64,000 bases of DNA from an uncultured Rhizobiaceae group bacterium (GCA_937958815.1 CALGMR010000005.1:1-64000), one strand, 5' to 3'; counted from the stretch's first letter, positions 35,746 to 46,065 are shown. The notes: generated by a model not told the origin, from the letters alone. Made by a program: numbers and translations.

Positions 35746-36462
35746 CTATTTGGCGGTGATTTCATCCAAAAGAGTATTCATATCATCCACGGTTGAGTTG
35801 GCTTTGTCTGAAGCTGCTGATGCTGTTTCCTTAGCCTTACCGGCAGCAGATTCTGCAGCGTCTCTGGTTGCTGAACCAATTTCACTGGCCTTTGCAGCTG
35901 CACTTTCAGCCGCATTGGAGGCAGTGCTTGTCAGACCAGCGCCGACAGCTGCAACCCCCGCAGTCGCAGCAGCAACAGGAGCGGCGATACTAGGTTCTTT
36001 GCGCACAGCTGGTGTGGGCGCAGGTGTTGGGGATGGCGAAGGCGTAGCCGCAGCTGGTGTAGTCTTAGGCGTTTCGCGAACGGGTGCAGCTGCAGCCGCA
36101 GGTGTTGTTTTTGGTTGTGCAGCAGGCGTTGCTGGTGCAGCAGGTTGCGCAGTACGTGCCGGTGACAGTCGGCGAATGTCACTTTCAATCACGAGATCAT
36201 CACTGCCGCCAATCATGATCAAATGTTCCACGTCATCGCGGCGTACGAGAACGAGCCTGCGTCTTTCATCTATTGCTGCTGCATCTGTAATTGCTAGTCT
36301 TGCTTGTTTGCTGCGGCGACCTCCGGCAAATCGCGGACGTCTAATCGCACGTACAATCAAATATATGATGTATAAGACGACAAGGATCGCAAGTGCGATC
36401 AGCCCATACATTGTCCATTCGGCATATTCTGGCCCCACAATTCCAGTAATGAACTCAAGCAT
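35746..36462 (-). CDS. FliO-like membrane protein with Ala/Pro-rich tail
   Basis: The 238-residue protein has one membrane helix (about residues 18-40, YGLIALAILVVLYIIYLIV). A basic segment follows, then RRLVLVRRDDVEHLIMIGG, the core of the FliO (MopB) domain of flagellar export. The rest (about 105-238) is a low-complexity Ala/Pro/Thr segment followed by Ala/Ser/Lys-rich helices. In Rhizobiales this gene often lies next to cckA, away from flagellar clusters, so a flagellar role is unproven. It is divergent from cckA. Confidence 0.65.
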   Translation of the reverse strand: MLEFITGIVGPEYAEWTMYGLIALAILVVLYIIYLIVRAIRRPRFAGGRRSKQARLAITDAAAIDERRRLVLVRRDDVEHLIMIGGSDDLVIESDIRRLSPARTAQPAAPATPAAQPKTTPAAAAAPVRETPKTTPAAATPSPSPTPAPTPAVRKEPSIAAPVAAATAGVAAVGAGLTSTASNAAESAAAKASEIGSATRDAAESAAGKAKETASAASDKANSTVDDMNTLLDEITAK

Positions 36463-36645
36463 AAATTTTCCTCAAATAGATAAATCAGTTTGGCCACATC
36501 AGGCGAATTGGGGCCCGTTTTATACCAAAACAATGATTTTGTCAGTTTAAAGATTGCAATCATGTGTTGAGTTGCCTTGAACAGCCAAATGCGGGGCTTT
36601 CCTCACTGTCTGGAATATGATTCAAACATACAATTGCAGTGTCGG

Positions 36646-39399
36646 ATGAGAATCGATTCCTCAATGTTCAGATCGAAGAAGAAACAATTGAATATCGACG
36701 CCGATGCGGAGAATGGTGGTCAAACTGTTTTGGTGGAGAAAAATGACTCTGAACCGACGCAACAAAAGACACCAGAATTTGTGGTCAGTACACCTTTGGT
36801 AGACCGCACAGACAAAGGCGACAATATCGGCCGCCTGTTGCTTGTCGGACTTGGCCTTTTAGGGCTGGTGGGCCTGTTTTCAATCTTGCCGAATGCGACT
36901 GCTCAGCGGGTCACTTTGATCATGTTGGGCATTCTGTCGATGATCGGCGTGTTTTTCATTTTTGCTTTGGCCATTGGATTTGTGAATCTTTCATCGCGAA
37001 CACGCGGCGAAGGCTTTGCGCGTGCCTTTGTGGATGGTTTAAATCACGGCGCGGTGGTGACCGATTGGGAAGGGCGCATCGTCTATGCAAACCAAGCCTA
37101 TGGAGAAATTACAGGCGCAGAAACATCCCGCGATGTGTCTACTGTTGAACGCGTGTTCTCTCGTTCCGATGAAGCATCCGAGATTGTGTATCGCATGAAC
37201 CAAAAAGTGCGCACAGGAACGCCTGCCACGCAAGAATTCAGAATGGTTCAAGATGTGCGTGATTTGAATGCCGGCGGTCAAAACCGAACACCGCATTGGT
37301 ACCGTATCAACACGCGCACCATGAGCCACAAGGGATTTAAAAAACCTCTGATCGTTTGGGAAATCAGTGACGTGACGCAGGAACGCGTGCGTCAGGAAAA
37401 CGTGTTCATGGAATTGCAACACGCCATTGATTATCTCGATCACGCGCCTGCTGGGTTCTTTTCTGCTGAACCTGATGGATCTATTGTTTACATCAATGCG
37501 ACTTTGGCTGATTGGCTGGGCGTAGACCTTGCCCAGTTCCGGCCTGGCGAAATGAACATGAACAGTCTCGTTTTGAACGACGGAATGGCTCTGCTCAACT
37601 CGCTTGAAGTGGAGCCGGGTGATTCCAAGACTGCAGTTGTCGACCTCGATCTTGCGCGTTCCAATGATCGCAGTCTGCCAGTGCGGCTCTATCACAAAGT
37701 TCCATACGCTTCGGATGGCACACCAGCAGCGACACGCACGCTGGTTTTGAACCGCAGTTCGGGCGAGGGCATTTCCGAAGAATTGCGCGCAGCGGAAGTG
37801 CGGTTTACGCGCTTCTTCAACAACACGCCGATTGCCATCGCCTCTTTTGCAGAAGATGGCACAATGGTTCAATCCAATGCGCCGTTCCAGCGGCTGTTTG
37901 CGCCAGTGCTTGCAGAAGCGCGCAAAGACGGCAAACAATCTGGCGGCATCAAGATCGAGCAGCTTTGTGGTGAGAACGAAAAACTCGCAATGCAACAGGC
38001 CATGGCAGATGCGAATGAAGGCAAGGCAACAATCAACTTTGTCGACTCCGTCTTGCCCAGTCTTGTTGCGCAAATTGATGATGAAGAATGCTCTATCCGC
38101 TATTTCATCAGCGCCGTTGCTGATGGCGCATCGGAAGGCGGTGACGGCCCCAGTGAACGTGCCATACTTTACGCTATCGAAATGACCGAGCAGAAGGCGC
38201 TTGAACGACAAATGGCCCAGGGTCAAAAGATGCAAGCGGTTGGTCAACTTGCTGGCGGTATCGCACACGACTTCAACAATGTGCTGACCGCAATTATCGG
38301 TTTTTCCGATTTGCTGTTGTCCAACCACAGACCGTCTGACCCATCGTTCCCAGACATTATGAATATCAAACAGAATGCCAACCGTGCGGCATCTTTGGTG
38401 CGCCAGTTGTTGGCATTTTCACGCCGCCAAACCTTGCGTCCGCAGATTTTAAGTGTGCCGGATGTGCTCGCAGATTTGCGGATGTTGTTGACGAGACTTG
38501 TGGGCGACAAGATTAAATTAGAAATGCATCACGGTCGTGATCTGTGGCCCTTGCGTGCTGATATTGGTCAATTTGAACAGGTTGTGGTGAATCTGTGTGT
38601 GAACGCGCGTGATGCGATCAACGATGCAAAAGGTGAAGGTGGGACGGTTACGATCACCACTAAAAATGTTGAAGCCAAGAAACTTGAAAAAGAATATGGC
38701 CGAAAAGAAATGCCAGGCGGCGATTATGTTCTGATTGAAGTGTCCGACACAGGGACAGGTATGTCACCAGAAGTGATGCAAAAGATTTTCGATCCCTTCT
38801 TCTCCACCAAGGATGTGGGTAAGGGGACAGGTCTCGGACTTTCAACTGTCTATGGAATTGTGAAACAATCTGGTGGTTTCATCTATCCTGAAAGTGAAGT
38901 GGGCAAAGGGACTGCATTCCGCATTTTCCTTCCGCGCCATGAACCAACTGCTGCAGAAGTGTCAGCGGCTGCTGAAGAAGCTGTTGGTAAGAAAGAAGAA
39001 AAAGTTCGTGATTTGGCGGGCACAGCCACGATCGTCTTCGTTGAAGATGAAGATGCCGTTCGAGCCGTCGGAGTGCGCACCCTGCAGGCGCGGGGCTATG
39101 ACGTTCATGAAGCTGAGAACGGAGTAGAAGCTCTGGATCTTCTTGAGGACTTGGGTGACAGGGTCGATTTGGTTGTGTCGGATGTGGTCATGCCGGAAAT
39201 GGACGGCCCTACTTTGCTTGATGAACTGCGCAAAACCGGCAGCACCGTGCCATTCATATTTGCGTCTGGTTATGCCGAAGATGCGTTTGAGAAAAACCTT
39301 CCCGAAGAGGAGCGCGGAAAGTTTGGCTTCATTCCAAAACCGTATTCCTTGAAACAATTGGCAACCGCCGTGAAAGAATCCCTGGAGGGCGATGGTTGA
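36646..39399 (+). CDS. cckA: Hybrid sensor histidine kinase CckA
   Basis: CckA phosphorylates ChpT and thereby CtrA and CpdR in alphaproteobacterial cell-cycle control. The protein has two membrane helices (about 65-110), then tandem PAS domains, a HisKA domain with His541 in [20 protein letters not shown], and a HATPase domain ([32 protein letters not shown]). A C-terminal receiver has Asp846 in [12 protein letters not shown]. The frame opens at TTG 36577; ATG 36646 or 36664 are better starts but none has a clear ribosome binding site. Confidence 0.93.
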   Translation: MRIDSSMFRSKKKQLNIDADAENGGQTVLVEKNDSEPTQQKTPEFVVSTPLVDRTDKGDNIGRLLLVGLGLLGLVGLFSILPNATAQRVTLIMLGILSMIGVFFIFALAIGFVNLSSRTRGEGFARAFVDGLNHGAVVTDWEGRIVYANQAYGEITGAETSRDVSTVERVFSRSDEASEIVYRMNQKVRTGTPATQEFRMVQDVRDLNAGGQNRTPHWYRINTRTMSHKGFKKPLIVWEISDVTQERVRQENVFMELQHAIDYLDHAPAGFFSAEPDGSIVYINATLADWLGVDLAQFRPGEMNMNSLVLNDGMALLNSLEVEPGDSKTAVVDLDLARSNDRSLPVRLYHKVPYASDGTPAATRTLVLNRSSGEGISEELRAAEVRFTRFFNNTPIAIASFAEDGTMVQSNAPFQRLFAPVLAEARKDGKQSGGIKIEQLCGENEKLAMQQAMADANEGKATINFVDSVLPSLVAQIDDEECSIRYFISAVADGASEGGDGPSERAILYAIEMTEQKALERQMAQGQKMQAVGQLAGGIAHDFNNVLTAIIGFSDLLLSNHRPSDPSFPDIMNIKQNANRAASLVRQLLAFSRRQTLRPQILSVPDVLADLRMLLTRLVGDKIKLEMHHGRDLWPLRADIGQFEQVVVNLCVNARDAINDAKGEGGTVTITTKNVEAKKLEKEYGRKEMPGGDYVLIEVSDTGTGMSPEVMQKIFDPFFSTKDVGKGTGLGLSTVYGIVKQSGGFIYPESEVGKGTAFRIFLPRHEPTAAEVSAAAEEAVGKKEEKVRDLAGTATIVFVEDEDAVRAVGVRTLQARGYDVHEAENGVEALDLLEDLGDRVDLVVSDVVMPEMDGPTLLDELRKTGSTVPFIFASGYAEDAFEKNLPEEERGKFGFIPKPYSLKQLATAVKESLEGDG

Positions 39400-39438
39400 T
39401 TGGATAAAAATTCAATCAACCTTACGACAGCGTTTTGA

Positions 39439-39456
39439 CGAACGGTTTACCGTTCG
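39439..39456 (+). terminator. Hairpin downstream of cckA
   Basis: A perfect CGAACGG-TTTA-CCGTTCG hairpin lies 40 bp after the cckA stop and is followed by GATTTATTG. The T-rich tail is weak, so it may be an imperfect terminator. Confidence 0.3.
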
Positions 39457-39600
39457 GATTTATTGCCGCAAATTCATTGGTGTTTCCTGCGTTCCTTAAC
39501 GCGCTGTTTCAGGCTTCGTTAATATCCGCCCGTCATTCTGTATCTATTGAATGATTCGTACTTCATGCACCATGGGTACGGTCTTGGGCACAGAGTAAAC

Positions 39601-39942
39601 ATGGATAATATGCAAGCCAATCACAAACAAATGGACGACATAAAAGACGCCATCGACATCGTAAGTCTCATTGAAGCGGCGGTAGAGATTTACCCGAAAG
39701 TGGTTGATTGTTCCGGTGTCACTTCAGGCGCGCAGGACGTGATTGCAGAGATTGCTTGCGACAGACATCCAAGAGAAGCTGTGGCGCGTTTCAGCGAAGA
39801 CCCAAAAGCATTTGTTGAAAGCGGTGACATGGTCGATATCGGTCCGATCAGTGCGTCTTCATTTGCCGTATTGGTTTCGGCCTTGGAAGCCGTTGCATCT
39901 GCGGGCCACGCGCTAGATGTGATGAATGGAAAGCGTGTTTAA
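39601..39942 (+). CDS. Hypothetical protein, 113 residues
   Basis: The product begins MDNMQANHKQMDDIKDAID and is mostly acidic and helical, with a central cysteine pair (DCSGV, IACDRH). No family is recognised. The frame is open from a TTG at 39547, but ATG 39601 starts the compositionally coherent part. It lies between cckA and the convergent photolyase gene. Confidence 0.6.
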   Translation: MDNMQANHKQMDDIKDAIDIVSLIEAAVEIYPKVVDCSGVTSGAQDVIAEIACDRHPREAVARFSEDPKAFVESGDMVDIGPISASSFAVLVSALEAVASAGHALDVMNGKRV

Positions 39943-39957
39943 ACACGCCTCCAACAT

Positions 39958-41502
39958 CTAATAATCCGATGAAGATTTGAGCGTACCAAGAAAAGTCTGT
40001 GCGCTTGAAAGATATGTGTCGCGCTTGTCTACGCTCATTTTATTCCAAGTGTTGTAGACCTGTCCAAGGCGAGGGTTGCCCTTTAACTTGGCTTTGTTTC
40101 TCACAAGGAAATCCCAATACAGCGCATTGAACGGGCAGGCATTTTCGCCTGTCTTTTGTTTCACATCGTAATGGCAGTTTTTGCAGTAGTCGGACATTTT
40201 GTTGATGTAATTGCCGCTGGCTGCGTATGGTTTTGAACCCAGCAATCCGCCGTCACCAAATTGGCTCATGCCCAGCGTGTTGGGCAGTTCCACCCACTCA
40301 TATGCATCGGCATAAACGGCGAGATACCATTCATGGATTTGATGCGGGTTCACACCTGCCAGCATAGCAAAATTTCCGGTGACCATAAGACGTTGGATAT
40401 GGTGGGCGTAGGCTTCCTGTTTTGTCTGGGTGATGGCGTGGCGCAGGCAAGACATGTCAGTTTCGCCGGTCCAATATAAATCTGGAAGATCACGTTTTGT
40501 TTCAAGAAAATTCTGGTTCACATAGTCTGGCATTTTCAGCCAATAAATTCCGCGCACATATTCGCGCCAGCCGATAATCTGTCGGATAAAACCTTCAGCC
40601 GCGTTCAAAGGGACGCGTCCCTTGCGATATTCCGCTTCCACACGCTGACAAACATCAAGCGGGTCGAGCAGACCAGAATTGATATATTGCGACAAGACAG
40701 AGTGATAGAGAAATTTCTCGTCTTCCAGCATGGCATCTTGGTAATCGCCAAATGAGGGCAGCGCTTCATCCAGAAAGTGTTGCAAAGCCTTTTGCGCATC
40801 TGCGGCCGTGACGCCGAACCAAAACGGTTTGAGGTCTCCGAAATGGTTGTCAAAACGCTGTGCAACCAGATTTAAGACCTGTTCGGTTGTGTCGTCCGGC
40901 GTAAACCGACATTGGGTGGGCATAAACAGATCGTTTTTGGCAGGTTTGCGATTTTCGCTGTCATAATTCCATTTGCCACCTTCAGGTTTGTCACCGTCCA
41001 TCAGCAAACCCGTTTTGCGCCGCATATCGCGGTAGAAATATTCCATACGCAATTGTTTGCGATCAGCCGCCCAGTTTTGAAATTCGTCATGGGTGGCGAT
41101 GAAACGTTCATCGGGCAACATGTCGACGGTGAGATTGAACTTGTCTGCCCATGCTTCCACGTCTTGCTTCACGCGCCATTCTGAGGGCTCTGTAACTGCA
41201 ATAGACTTGGGTTCGTACTTTTCAACTGCGCGTTCGATTTCGCCAGTGAAAGAACCGCTGTTGTCCGCGTCATCCAGTTTTACATAATCTACCCGCCAGC
41301 CATTTTGCTGGAGTTCGTCTGCAAAGTGGCGCATGGCGGAAAATAAGAATGCGATCTTCTTCTTGTGATGGCGCACATAGGTCGCTTCCTCAAAGACCTC
41401 CACCATTAGAATGCAAGCAGCATTCTTATCTGCATCGACCAAAGAAGAGATATTGTGGGAGAGTTGATCGCCCATGATGAGGATGAGTTTTTCAGTGGAC
41501 AC
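39958..41502 (-). CDS. phrB: FeS-BCP (6-4) photolyase, PhrB-like
   Basis: The 514-residue protein starts LILIMGDQLSHNI and has YVRHHKKKIAFLFSAMRHFA. Both are close to Agrobacterium PhrB, a (6-4) photolyase with FAD, a lumazine antenna and a 4Fe-4S cluster. The cluster cysteines are visible as one in DMSCLRHAIT and the C-terminal CKNC...ENACPF spaced C-x2-C-x12-C. FAD-domain motifs FIRQIIGWREYVRGIYW and PYAASGNYINKMSDYC are present. It repairs UV (6-4) photoproducts in light. It is the last core gene before the integrated element. Confidence 0.94.
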   Translation of the reverse strand: MSTEKLILIMGDQLSHNISSLVDADKNAACILMVEVFEEATYVRHHKKKIAFLFSAMRHFADELQQNGWRVDYVKLDDADNSGSFTGEIERAVEKYEPKSIAVTEPSEWRVKQDVEAWADKFNLTVDMLPDERFIATHDEFQNWAADRKQLRMEYFYRDMRRKTGLLMDGDKPEGGKWNYDSENRKPAKNDLFMPTQCRFTPDDTTEQVLNLVAQRFDNHFGDLKPFWFGVTAADAQKALQHFLDEALPSFGDYQDAMLEDEKFLYHSVLSQYINSGLLDPLDVCQRVEAEYRKGRVPLNAAEGFIRQIIGWREYVRGIYWLKMPDYVNQNFLETKRDLPDLYWTGETDMSCLRHAITQTKQEAYAHHIQRLMVTGNFAMLAGVNPHQIHEWYLAVYADAYEWVELPNTLGMSQFGDGGLLGSKPYAASGNYINKMSDYCKNCHYDVKQKTGENACPFNALYWDFLVRNKAKLKGNPRLGQVYNTWNKMSVDKRDTYLSSAQTFLGTLKSSSDY

Positions 41503-41619
41503 AGCAGTTCCAACACATGGGTTATTTCAGGTCTTGTTGCGCCGAAACCGCGCAAAGTAAATGCGGCCAGTTGTAACGGTGTGGCCGTTTCAAGTGTCCA
41601 TGCATGATTTTGAATTTGA

Positions 41620-41636
41620 AAGTGGCGGTGAGGGTG
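41620..41636. repeat. attL: left copy of the 17-bp direct repeat
   Basis: The sequence AAGTGGCGGTGAGGGTG is repeated exactly at 54833-54849, where it covers the CCA end and acceptor arm of tRNA-Ser. This copy lies 118 bp downstream of the photolyase start codon, in intergenic DNA, and 170 bp before the integrase. Confidence 0.85.
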
Positions 41637-41805
41637 TCTGCTCTTCGCCTAACTCTTGCGTCTTTGTTGTAAACCGCCTCTAGACATTTCAATGAGTTAT
41701 GTCATTTAGTTTGTCCACTAGGTTCAATCTTGTCTTTGCTGACAACGAAATTCGTTGGGGTTGAGAGTGGGGAAGAACCGAAAATCTGAGTAAGGCGGAC
41801 ACTTT

Positions 41806-43011
41806 TTGGCTCGAAATATACTGACGAACACGCAGATCCAATCCGCGTCCAAACCCGGACGGATTGCCGATGGTGACGGCCTATATCTCAATGTAAGCAA
41901 AACCGGCTCAAAGAGTTGGATTTTTATGTGGACACGAGCCGGCAAACGCAAAGAAATGGGTCTAGGCTCATTCTCCACCGGAACCGCTACTGTGAGCCTC
42001 GCAGTTGCCCGTAAGAAGGCTGAGGAGATCCGAGGCATATTGGGCGAGGGTGGTGATCCGTTTACTGACATGGCTGAGCGCCAGTCCCGCAAGCGGCGAC
42101 TTACATTTGGACAAGCTGCGGACGACCTTATTGAGGCCAAGGCGACCGAGTGGACAAACCCCAAGCACCGCCAGCAATGGGAAATGACATTGCGTGAATA
42201 TGCAAAGCCATTGCGTAACAAATCAGTCGACGAGATCGATGTTGAGGATATTGTACGGACCCTAAAGCCAATCTGGACCACAAAGGCCGAAACAGCTCGC
42301 AGGACAAGAATGAGGATCGAGCGAGTTCTCGATCATGCGGCGGCTCGAGGAATGCGTTCAGGGGACAATCCGGCGCGCTGGCAAGGCCATTTGGATCATT
42401 TGTTACCCAAACAACCCAAACTTTCCCGCGGGCATCATGCAGCGTTGCCTTACGCTGAGGTTCCTTCGCTTATGGGACGATTGAGCCAACGCGCTGATAT
42501 TGGAGCGAGAGCTCTCGAGTTGCTGATACTAACGGCCACCCGGACAGGTGAGACTATCGGCGCGCGTTGGGACGAGATCGATCTAACAGAAAAGACTTGG
42601 ACAGTTCCCGCAGAACGTACCAAAACGAAACGTGAGCATAGAATACCACTCACTGCAGCCGCATTGGCAGTTATTCAGTCACTGCGTCGTTTTGAGGGAA
42701 GCCCGTTCCTATTTCCCGGGAGGAACCCGCAGAAACACGTCAGCAACATGACAATGAATAAGCAGTTGGAACGCCTTGAGATTGAAAACGCTACGGTTCA
42801 TGGCTTCCGATCCAGCTTTCGAGATTGGGCCGGAGAGGAAACAAGCTTCCCACGGGAGGTTGCGGAGCAAGCACTGGCCCATAACGTCGGCAATGCAGTT
42901 GAACTGGCATATAGGCGAGGGGACGCGCTTGAGAAGCGTCGTAAACTTATGGACGCTTGGGCTGCTTACTTACATCCGGTGACGAATGGCGTGGTGAAGC
43001 TGCATGGCTAG
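41806..43011 (+). CDS. Tyrosine-type integrase (P4-like, DUF4102 arm-binding domain)
   Basis: The 401-residue protein has an N-terminal arm-type DNA-binding domain (DGDGLYLNVSKTGSKSWIF), a SAM-like core-binding domain and a catalytic domain. The set Arg246 (ATRTGE), His332-Arg335 (HGFRSSFRDW), His359 (AHNVGN) and Tyr369 (AYRRG) is complete, so it should be active. The start is a TTG at 41806. It lies next to attL, the usual position for tRNA-targeting islands. The next gene overlaps it by 8 bp. Confidence 0.95.
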   Translation: MARNILTNTQIQSASKPGRIADGDGLYLNVSKTGSKSWIFMWTRAGKRKEMGLGSFSTGTATVSLAVARKKAEEIRGILGEGGDPFTDMAERQSRKRRLTFGQAADDLIEAKATEWTNPKHRQQWEMTLREYAKPLRNKSVDEIDVEDIVRTLKPIWTTKAETARRTRMRIERVLDHAAARGMRSGDNPARWQGHLDHLLPKQPKLSRGHHAALPYAEVPSLMGRLSQRADIGARALELLILTATRTGETIGARWDEIDLTEKTWTVPAERTKTKREHRIPLTAAALAVIQSLRRFEGSPFLFPGRNPQKHVSNMTMNKQLERLEIENATVHGFRSSFRDWAGEETSFPREVAEQALAHNVGNAVELAYRRGDALEKRRKLMDAWAAYLHPVTNGVVKLHG

Positions 43012-43579
43012 AGTTCCGGATAGTATCTTATTCAACGAGTGGCGAGCTCGTGTACTAGAAGTTTTGGCAGACGACGGGATCGCGGATCCCGAATTGCGCT
43101 TGAAAACATTCAATGATTGTCAGCCAATATTTTTTGCCTACCTCTCGGCTTCACTTAACTTGGATTTCAAGAATCTGACCAAGTACAGAGCATTAGATCG
43201 AGAAAAAATCTTAAATTTGCAGAGAGTGATCAGTGATCTAGATCTCGAATCTAGTTCTGAGAGTAGATCGATTGTAACTAACCTAAAGCGGAAAATCGCA
43301 TTGCTGAAATTGGAACCAACTGCACAATTCGCTGACCCTTTGGTTCTTAGAAATCGCTTTATTGCAGATATTGCAGACCTATACGTTTGCGCATTAAACA
43401 AAGACTGGCGCGAAGTTAAACCCGGCAAAACCGAAGGCAACAAGCTTGTCGGTTTTGTTTCTCTAATTTGCAATTTCGCCTTTGATCCGGACAATGATGC
43501 CGGATTGAGCCTTGATCAATATTTCCGGGTTCTTAAAAAGCATCGAAAATTGGTAGAGCAAACATACATTGGGGCATGA
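43004..43579 (+). CDS. Hypothetical protein overlapping the integrase gene
   Basis: The 191-residue protein starts 8 bp before the integrase stop, so it is probably translated with it. It is helical and charged with no recognised motif. It might be a recombination directionality or regulatory partner, but only the position suggests this. Confidence 0.65.
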   Translation: MARVPDSILFNEWRARVLEVLADDGIADPELRLKTFNDCQPIFFAYLSASLNLDFKNLTKYRALDREKILNLQRVISDLDLESSSESRSIVTNLKRKIALLKLEPTAQFADPLVLRNRFIADIADLYVCALNKDWREVKPGKTEGNKLVGFVSLICNFAFDPDNDAGLSLDQYFRVLKKHRKLVEQTYIGA

Positions 43580-43672
43580 ATCGGCCAATTTTGGTCAATT
43601 TCATGCCCTCCGAGATTTGTTTAGTTTGCGCCAAAAATGCCACCACATGCAACAAAATCGTGGTGAAACAAA

Positions 43673-43876
43673 ATGGCCAACCCCCAAACACTCATTTCAA
43701 TGCTGGAAGTTGTAAAGCGAACTAGCTTGTCTCGCACCGCTATCAACAAGCATCGGTTCAGCGGACACTTTCCAAAACCAGTCTCTCTCGGTGAAAAACG
43801 GATTGCCTTCGTGGCTATTGAAGTTGATGAATGGATCGCTGAACGCATTGCCGCTCGCGATGAGGCGGCGGCGTGA
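43673..43876 (+). CDS. AlpA-family helix-turn-helix regulator
   Basis: The 67-residue protein has the AlpA/MerR-like winged-helix pattern: VVKRTSLSRTAINKHRFSG, then FPKPVSLGEKRIAFVAIEVDEWI. AlpA proteins control integrase or excision genes in P4-like satellites and islands. Its stop overlaps the next start in a GTGA junction. Confidence 0.85.
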   Translation: MANPQTLISMLEVVKRTSLSRTAINKHRFSGHFPKPVSLGEKRIAFVAIEVDEWIAERIAARDEAAA

Positions 43877-44058
43877 CCGGCCTCGACCATGAAAGCCGTC
43901 CGATCGGCGATGCGGCCGCTTGGCTCGCCGCTAACGGTCCCGGACAATTGGCCGTGTCTGAGGCTCGTATCCGCTTTGGATTGAACCCCAGCGAGCTCGG
44001 CGAGGTATGCGCCCGAGCCGGAGAGATCCGCCGCGACAAGCGCGAGGTCAGTCAATGA
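43873..44058 (+). CDS. Hypothetical protein, 61 residues
   Basis: A GTG start overlaps the alpA-like stop, and the stop overlaps the next ATG, which ties it into the operon. The sequence (AAAWLAANGPGQLAVSEARIRFGLNPSELGEV) could hold a small helix-turn-helix, but no family is recognised. Confidence 0.6.
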   Translation: MTGLDHESRPIGDAAAWLAANGPGQLAVSEARIRFGLNPSELGEVCARAGEIRRDKREVSQ

Positions 44059-45029
44059 CGAGCAAATCAAGCGTCAAGCTGACGAGAGACGAACGCGAAC
44101 TTTTGACCGACACGAAGGTCTTTAAAGAACTGCATGTAAGCGAGGCGGGCAACCAAGTTGCCGCGTATCACAAACATAGAAGAAGCGCCGGAAAACCAAA
44201 AAAACAGGCTAAATACACAGGTAGGAATGCTACGAAATTTACGCGTATAAATGACCTTGGCAAGTTGGTGATGGGTCGGTTTGGCGACGTCCTACCTGAG
44301 CATGATGATCCATTTGACGAATATTTCTATGCCGTAGCCAACGCCGTTTATTCCATAGACGAATGTCACGAGAAGCATTTATACCGCCTAAATGAGTGGC
44401 TCGACCGGTTTGCGCCTTGGGCGCCTAGCAATACAGCTGTCGACAATTTGCGCCGACAACATGCATCAAAGTCTTGTATGAAGGCTTCAACTGTAGGTCA
44501 CAAACTTAAGTTGACATTGGCCGAGCGGAGGGCGTTTGGAATTACTTCTATTGCAGCTTCCGACGTAACAATCGACGAATGGGAAGCCGATAAGGCTCAG
44601 AGAAAAAGGGAAGCGGATCGAGTTCGAAAGGCCGAAAAGGTAGCAAAAGAACGCGCTCTAAATGGAGGTATGACCGCGGCGCAAATCAGCGAACAGGCCG
44701 CGAAGAAAAAACAACTTCGAGACGCGAAGGGTATCTCTAGAACAACAGAATGGAGAGCCCGAAAAAAGCTTGAAAATCAGATGCTTGATAAGATGAAACC
44801 ATCTGGTCGCATTGGTCGTGCCGTAGATGTAACAGACAAGTCGCACGCTATTATACCAAAAATATATACTGAGTCTGTTTATAGTAGGTTAGAATGCGAC
44901 ACGGATGTTGCACACTCCCTGTTCCTAAGAATTGCGAATAAGTTAGGCTCAGTTCGTATTGTCGGCGGCGCCCTGCGCCCAGTCGACGAGGATACTCCAT
45001 ACCAGCAAAGCGAGGCTGGCGATGAGTAA
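44055..45029 (+). CDS. Hypothetical basic protein with central coiled coil
   Basis: The 324-residue protein starts at the ATG at 44055, which overlaps the previous stop (ATGA). Residues about 170-245 are a Lys/Arg/Glu/Ala-rich helix (DKAQRKREADRVRKAEKVAK). A possible recognition helix (GISRTTEWRARKKL) follows. The size and position after an AlpA regulator would suit a replication or DNA-binding protein, but nothing in the sequence proves it. Confidence 0.65.
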   Translation: MTSKSSVKLTRDERELLTDTKVFKELHVSEAGNQVAAYHKHRRSAGKPKKQAKYTGRNATKFTRINDLGKLVMGRFGDVLPEHDDPFDEYFYAVANAVYSIDECHEKHLYRLNEWLDRFAPWAPSNTAVDNLRRQHASKSCMKASTVGHKLKLTLAERRAFGITSIAASDVTIDEWEADKAQRKREADRVRKAEKVAKERALNGGMTAAQISEQAAKKKQLRDAKGISRTTEWRARKKLENQMLDKMKPSGRIGRAVDVTDKSHAIIPKIYTESVYSRLECDTDVAHSLFLRIANKLGSVRIVGGALRPVDEDTPYQQSEAGDE

Positions 45030-45321
45030 CTCAAATCAACTTGAACTATTTTCCCAAAAGAGCTCTCAACTGATTTTGTTTCCGTTGACGCGGAGAGCAG
45101 ATGCAGTCCGAGAAACCGCGCTGGCGCTGAGCGCGCGCGAAGGAGGATCGCGGCGATGGTTTCTCAATCACGTCGAGAGCGGACTTAGGGTTGAACTATT
45201 ACAACTCGGGTTTAGCAGAACAGACACCGAGTCTGAGATCTTAAAGTTTAGGGTTTCCGTCGGTCAGGAAATACAGCGGCAAGCGGTAAAAGCGTATTTG
45301 TATGGTGGTGGTAATGACTGA
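45022..45321 (+). CDS. DUF6074-like small protein
   Basis: The 99-residue protein begins MSNSNQLELFSQ and continues ILFPLTRRADAVRETAL with a later WFLNHVESGLRVELLQLGF. This resembles the small DUF6074 proteins frequent in mobile elements of Rhizobiales. The start overlaps the previous gene by 8 bp. Function is unknown. Confidence 0.6.
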   Translation: MSNSNQLELFSQKSSQLILFPLTRRADAVRETALALSAREGGSRRWFLNHVESGLRVELLQLGFSRTDTESEILKFRVSVGQEIQRQAVKAYLYGGGND

Positions 45322-45661
45322 CCGCCGCCCAACAGGCGTGCGTGTCAAAATCACTCCGCGTCTCAAAAAACAAATGCGATGGGCTGCGCCGGTCGATGGT
45401 CGAGGTGTTTTTGACCATGTGCTATTTCCGGAATTTCCGGTTGGCGTATCAGCGGAAACCCAAGCAAGGTCCGAACGCATTGTGCGCGCACTTCCGAGTA
45501 GCGACGATCTGGAACTATTGAAATCGCAACTCGAGTGTCTGCAACGGCGTATTGAAGCTGGACAAGTGAATAGACTGATCGATATGCGGTTTCATGCTGT
45601 CCAGTGTCTAGAGAACTCGTTTCGATATGACCTCCTCGAAGAACTGGATCCGATCGAGTGA
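45314..45661 (+). CDS. Hypothetical protein, 115 residues
   Basis: The product starts MTDRRPTGVRVKITPRLKKQ and is charged, with a predicted coiled segment around LKSQLECLQRRIEAGQ. I chose the ATG at 45314 over 45302 because it gives the same 8-bp overlap style as the neighbours. No family is recognised. Confidence 0.6.
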   Translation: MTDRRPTGVRVKITPRLKKQMRWAAPVDGRGVFDHVLFPEFPVGVSAETQARSERIVRALPSSDDLELLKSQLECLQRRIEAGQVNRLIDMRFHAVQCLENSFRYDLLEELDPIE

Positions 45662-46065
45662 GCGACGTTATCGACGCTCAAGAATATTTCCCGGACATAT
45701 CTCCGAACAAGGTTCGACAAGGGCTCGGTCTACTTGTGTCGGGCAACACACAATCCGCTACAGTTGTTCTCGCAATCGATCCAGTTTCCTTGCGTCGGAA
45801 ACGGACGGAGCGTCAACACCTTACTCTCTGCGAGATTGGTAGAAGGTTTTTTGGTCAACTTGGCTCTACAGAGCGCGGTGTCAAAATCGAATTGGCACTT
45901 ACGCGTTACAGGGCTTCCGGTTGGTATAGGGATCGCAAATTGAGAACAAACCCACATTGCGACGAGGATTTAGATTTCTGGCTTTGGCAGTACGTCGATC
46001 TAAACAAAAACCCTATCGGAGCAAAACACATAAGCGCAATTCTCAAAGAAAATTCAGAGACTTAA
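45658..46065 (+). CDS. Hypothetical protein, 135 residues
   Basis: A GTG start overlaps the previous stop by 4 bp. The protein has a basic middle (LRRKRTERQHLTLCEIGRRFF) and a C-terminal tryptophan-rich stretch (DLDFWLWQYVDLN). No motif is recognised. It belongs to the same overlapping gene block. Confidence 0.6.
   Translation: MSDVIDAQEYFPDISPNKVRQGLGLLVSGNTQSATVVLAIDPVSLRRKRTERQHLTLCEIGRRFFGQLGSTERGVKIELALTRYRASGWYRDRKLRTNPHCDEDLDFWLWQYVDLNKNPIGAKHISAILKENSET

Noticed and set aside
35714-36550. 278-codon Ala/Ser/Val-rich frame opposite the FliO-like gene
   Set aside because: It is the complement of the low-complexity Ala/Pro tail and runs through the terminator after dksA; not a credible gene.
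37039-38328. Long 429-codon frame opposite cckA
   Set aside because: It mirrors the codon bias of cckA on the other strand, has no ribosome binding site and no motif; cckA is certain.
41724-42281. 185-codon frame opposite the integrase
   Set aside because: The integrase has all catalytic residues; this frame has no signal of its own.
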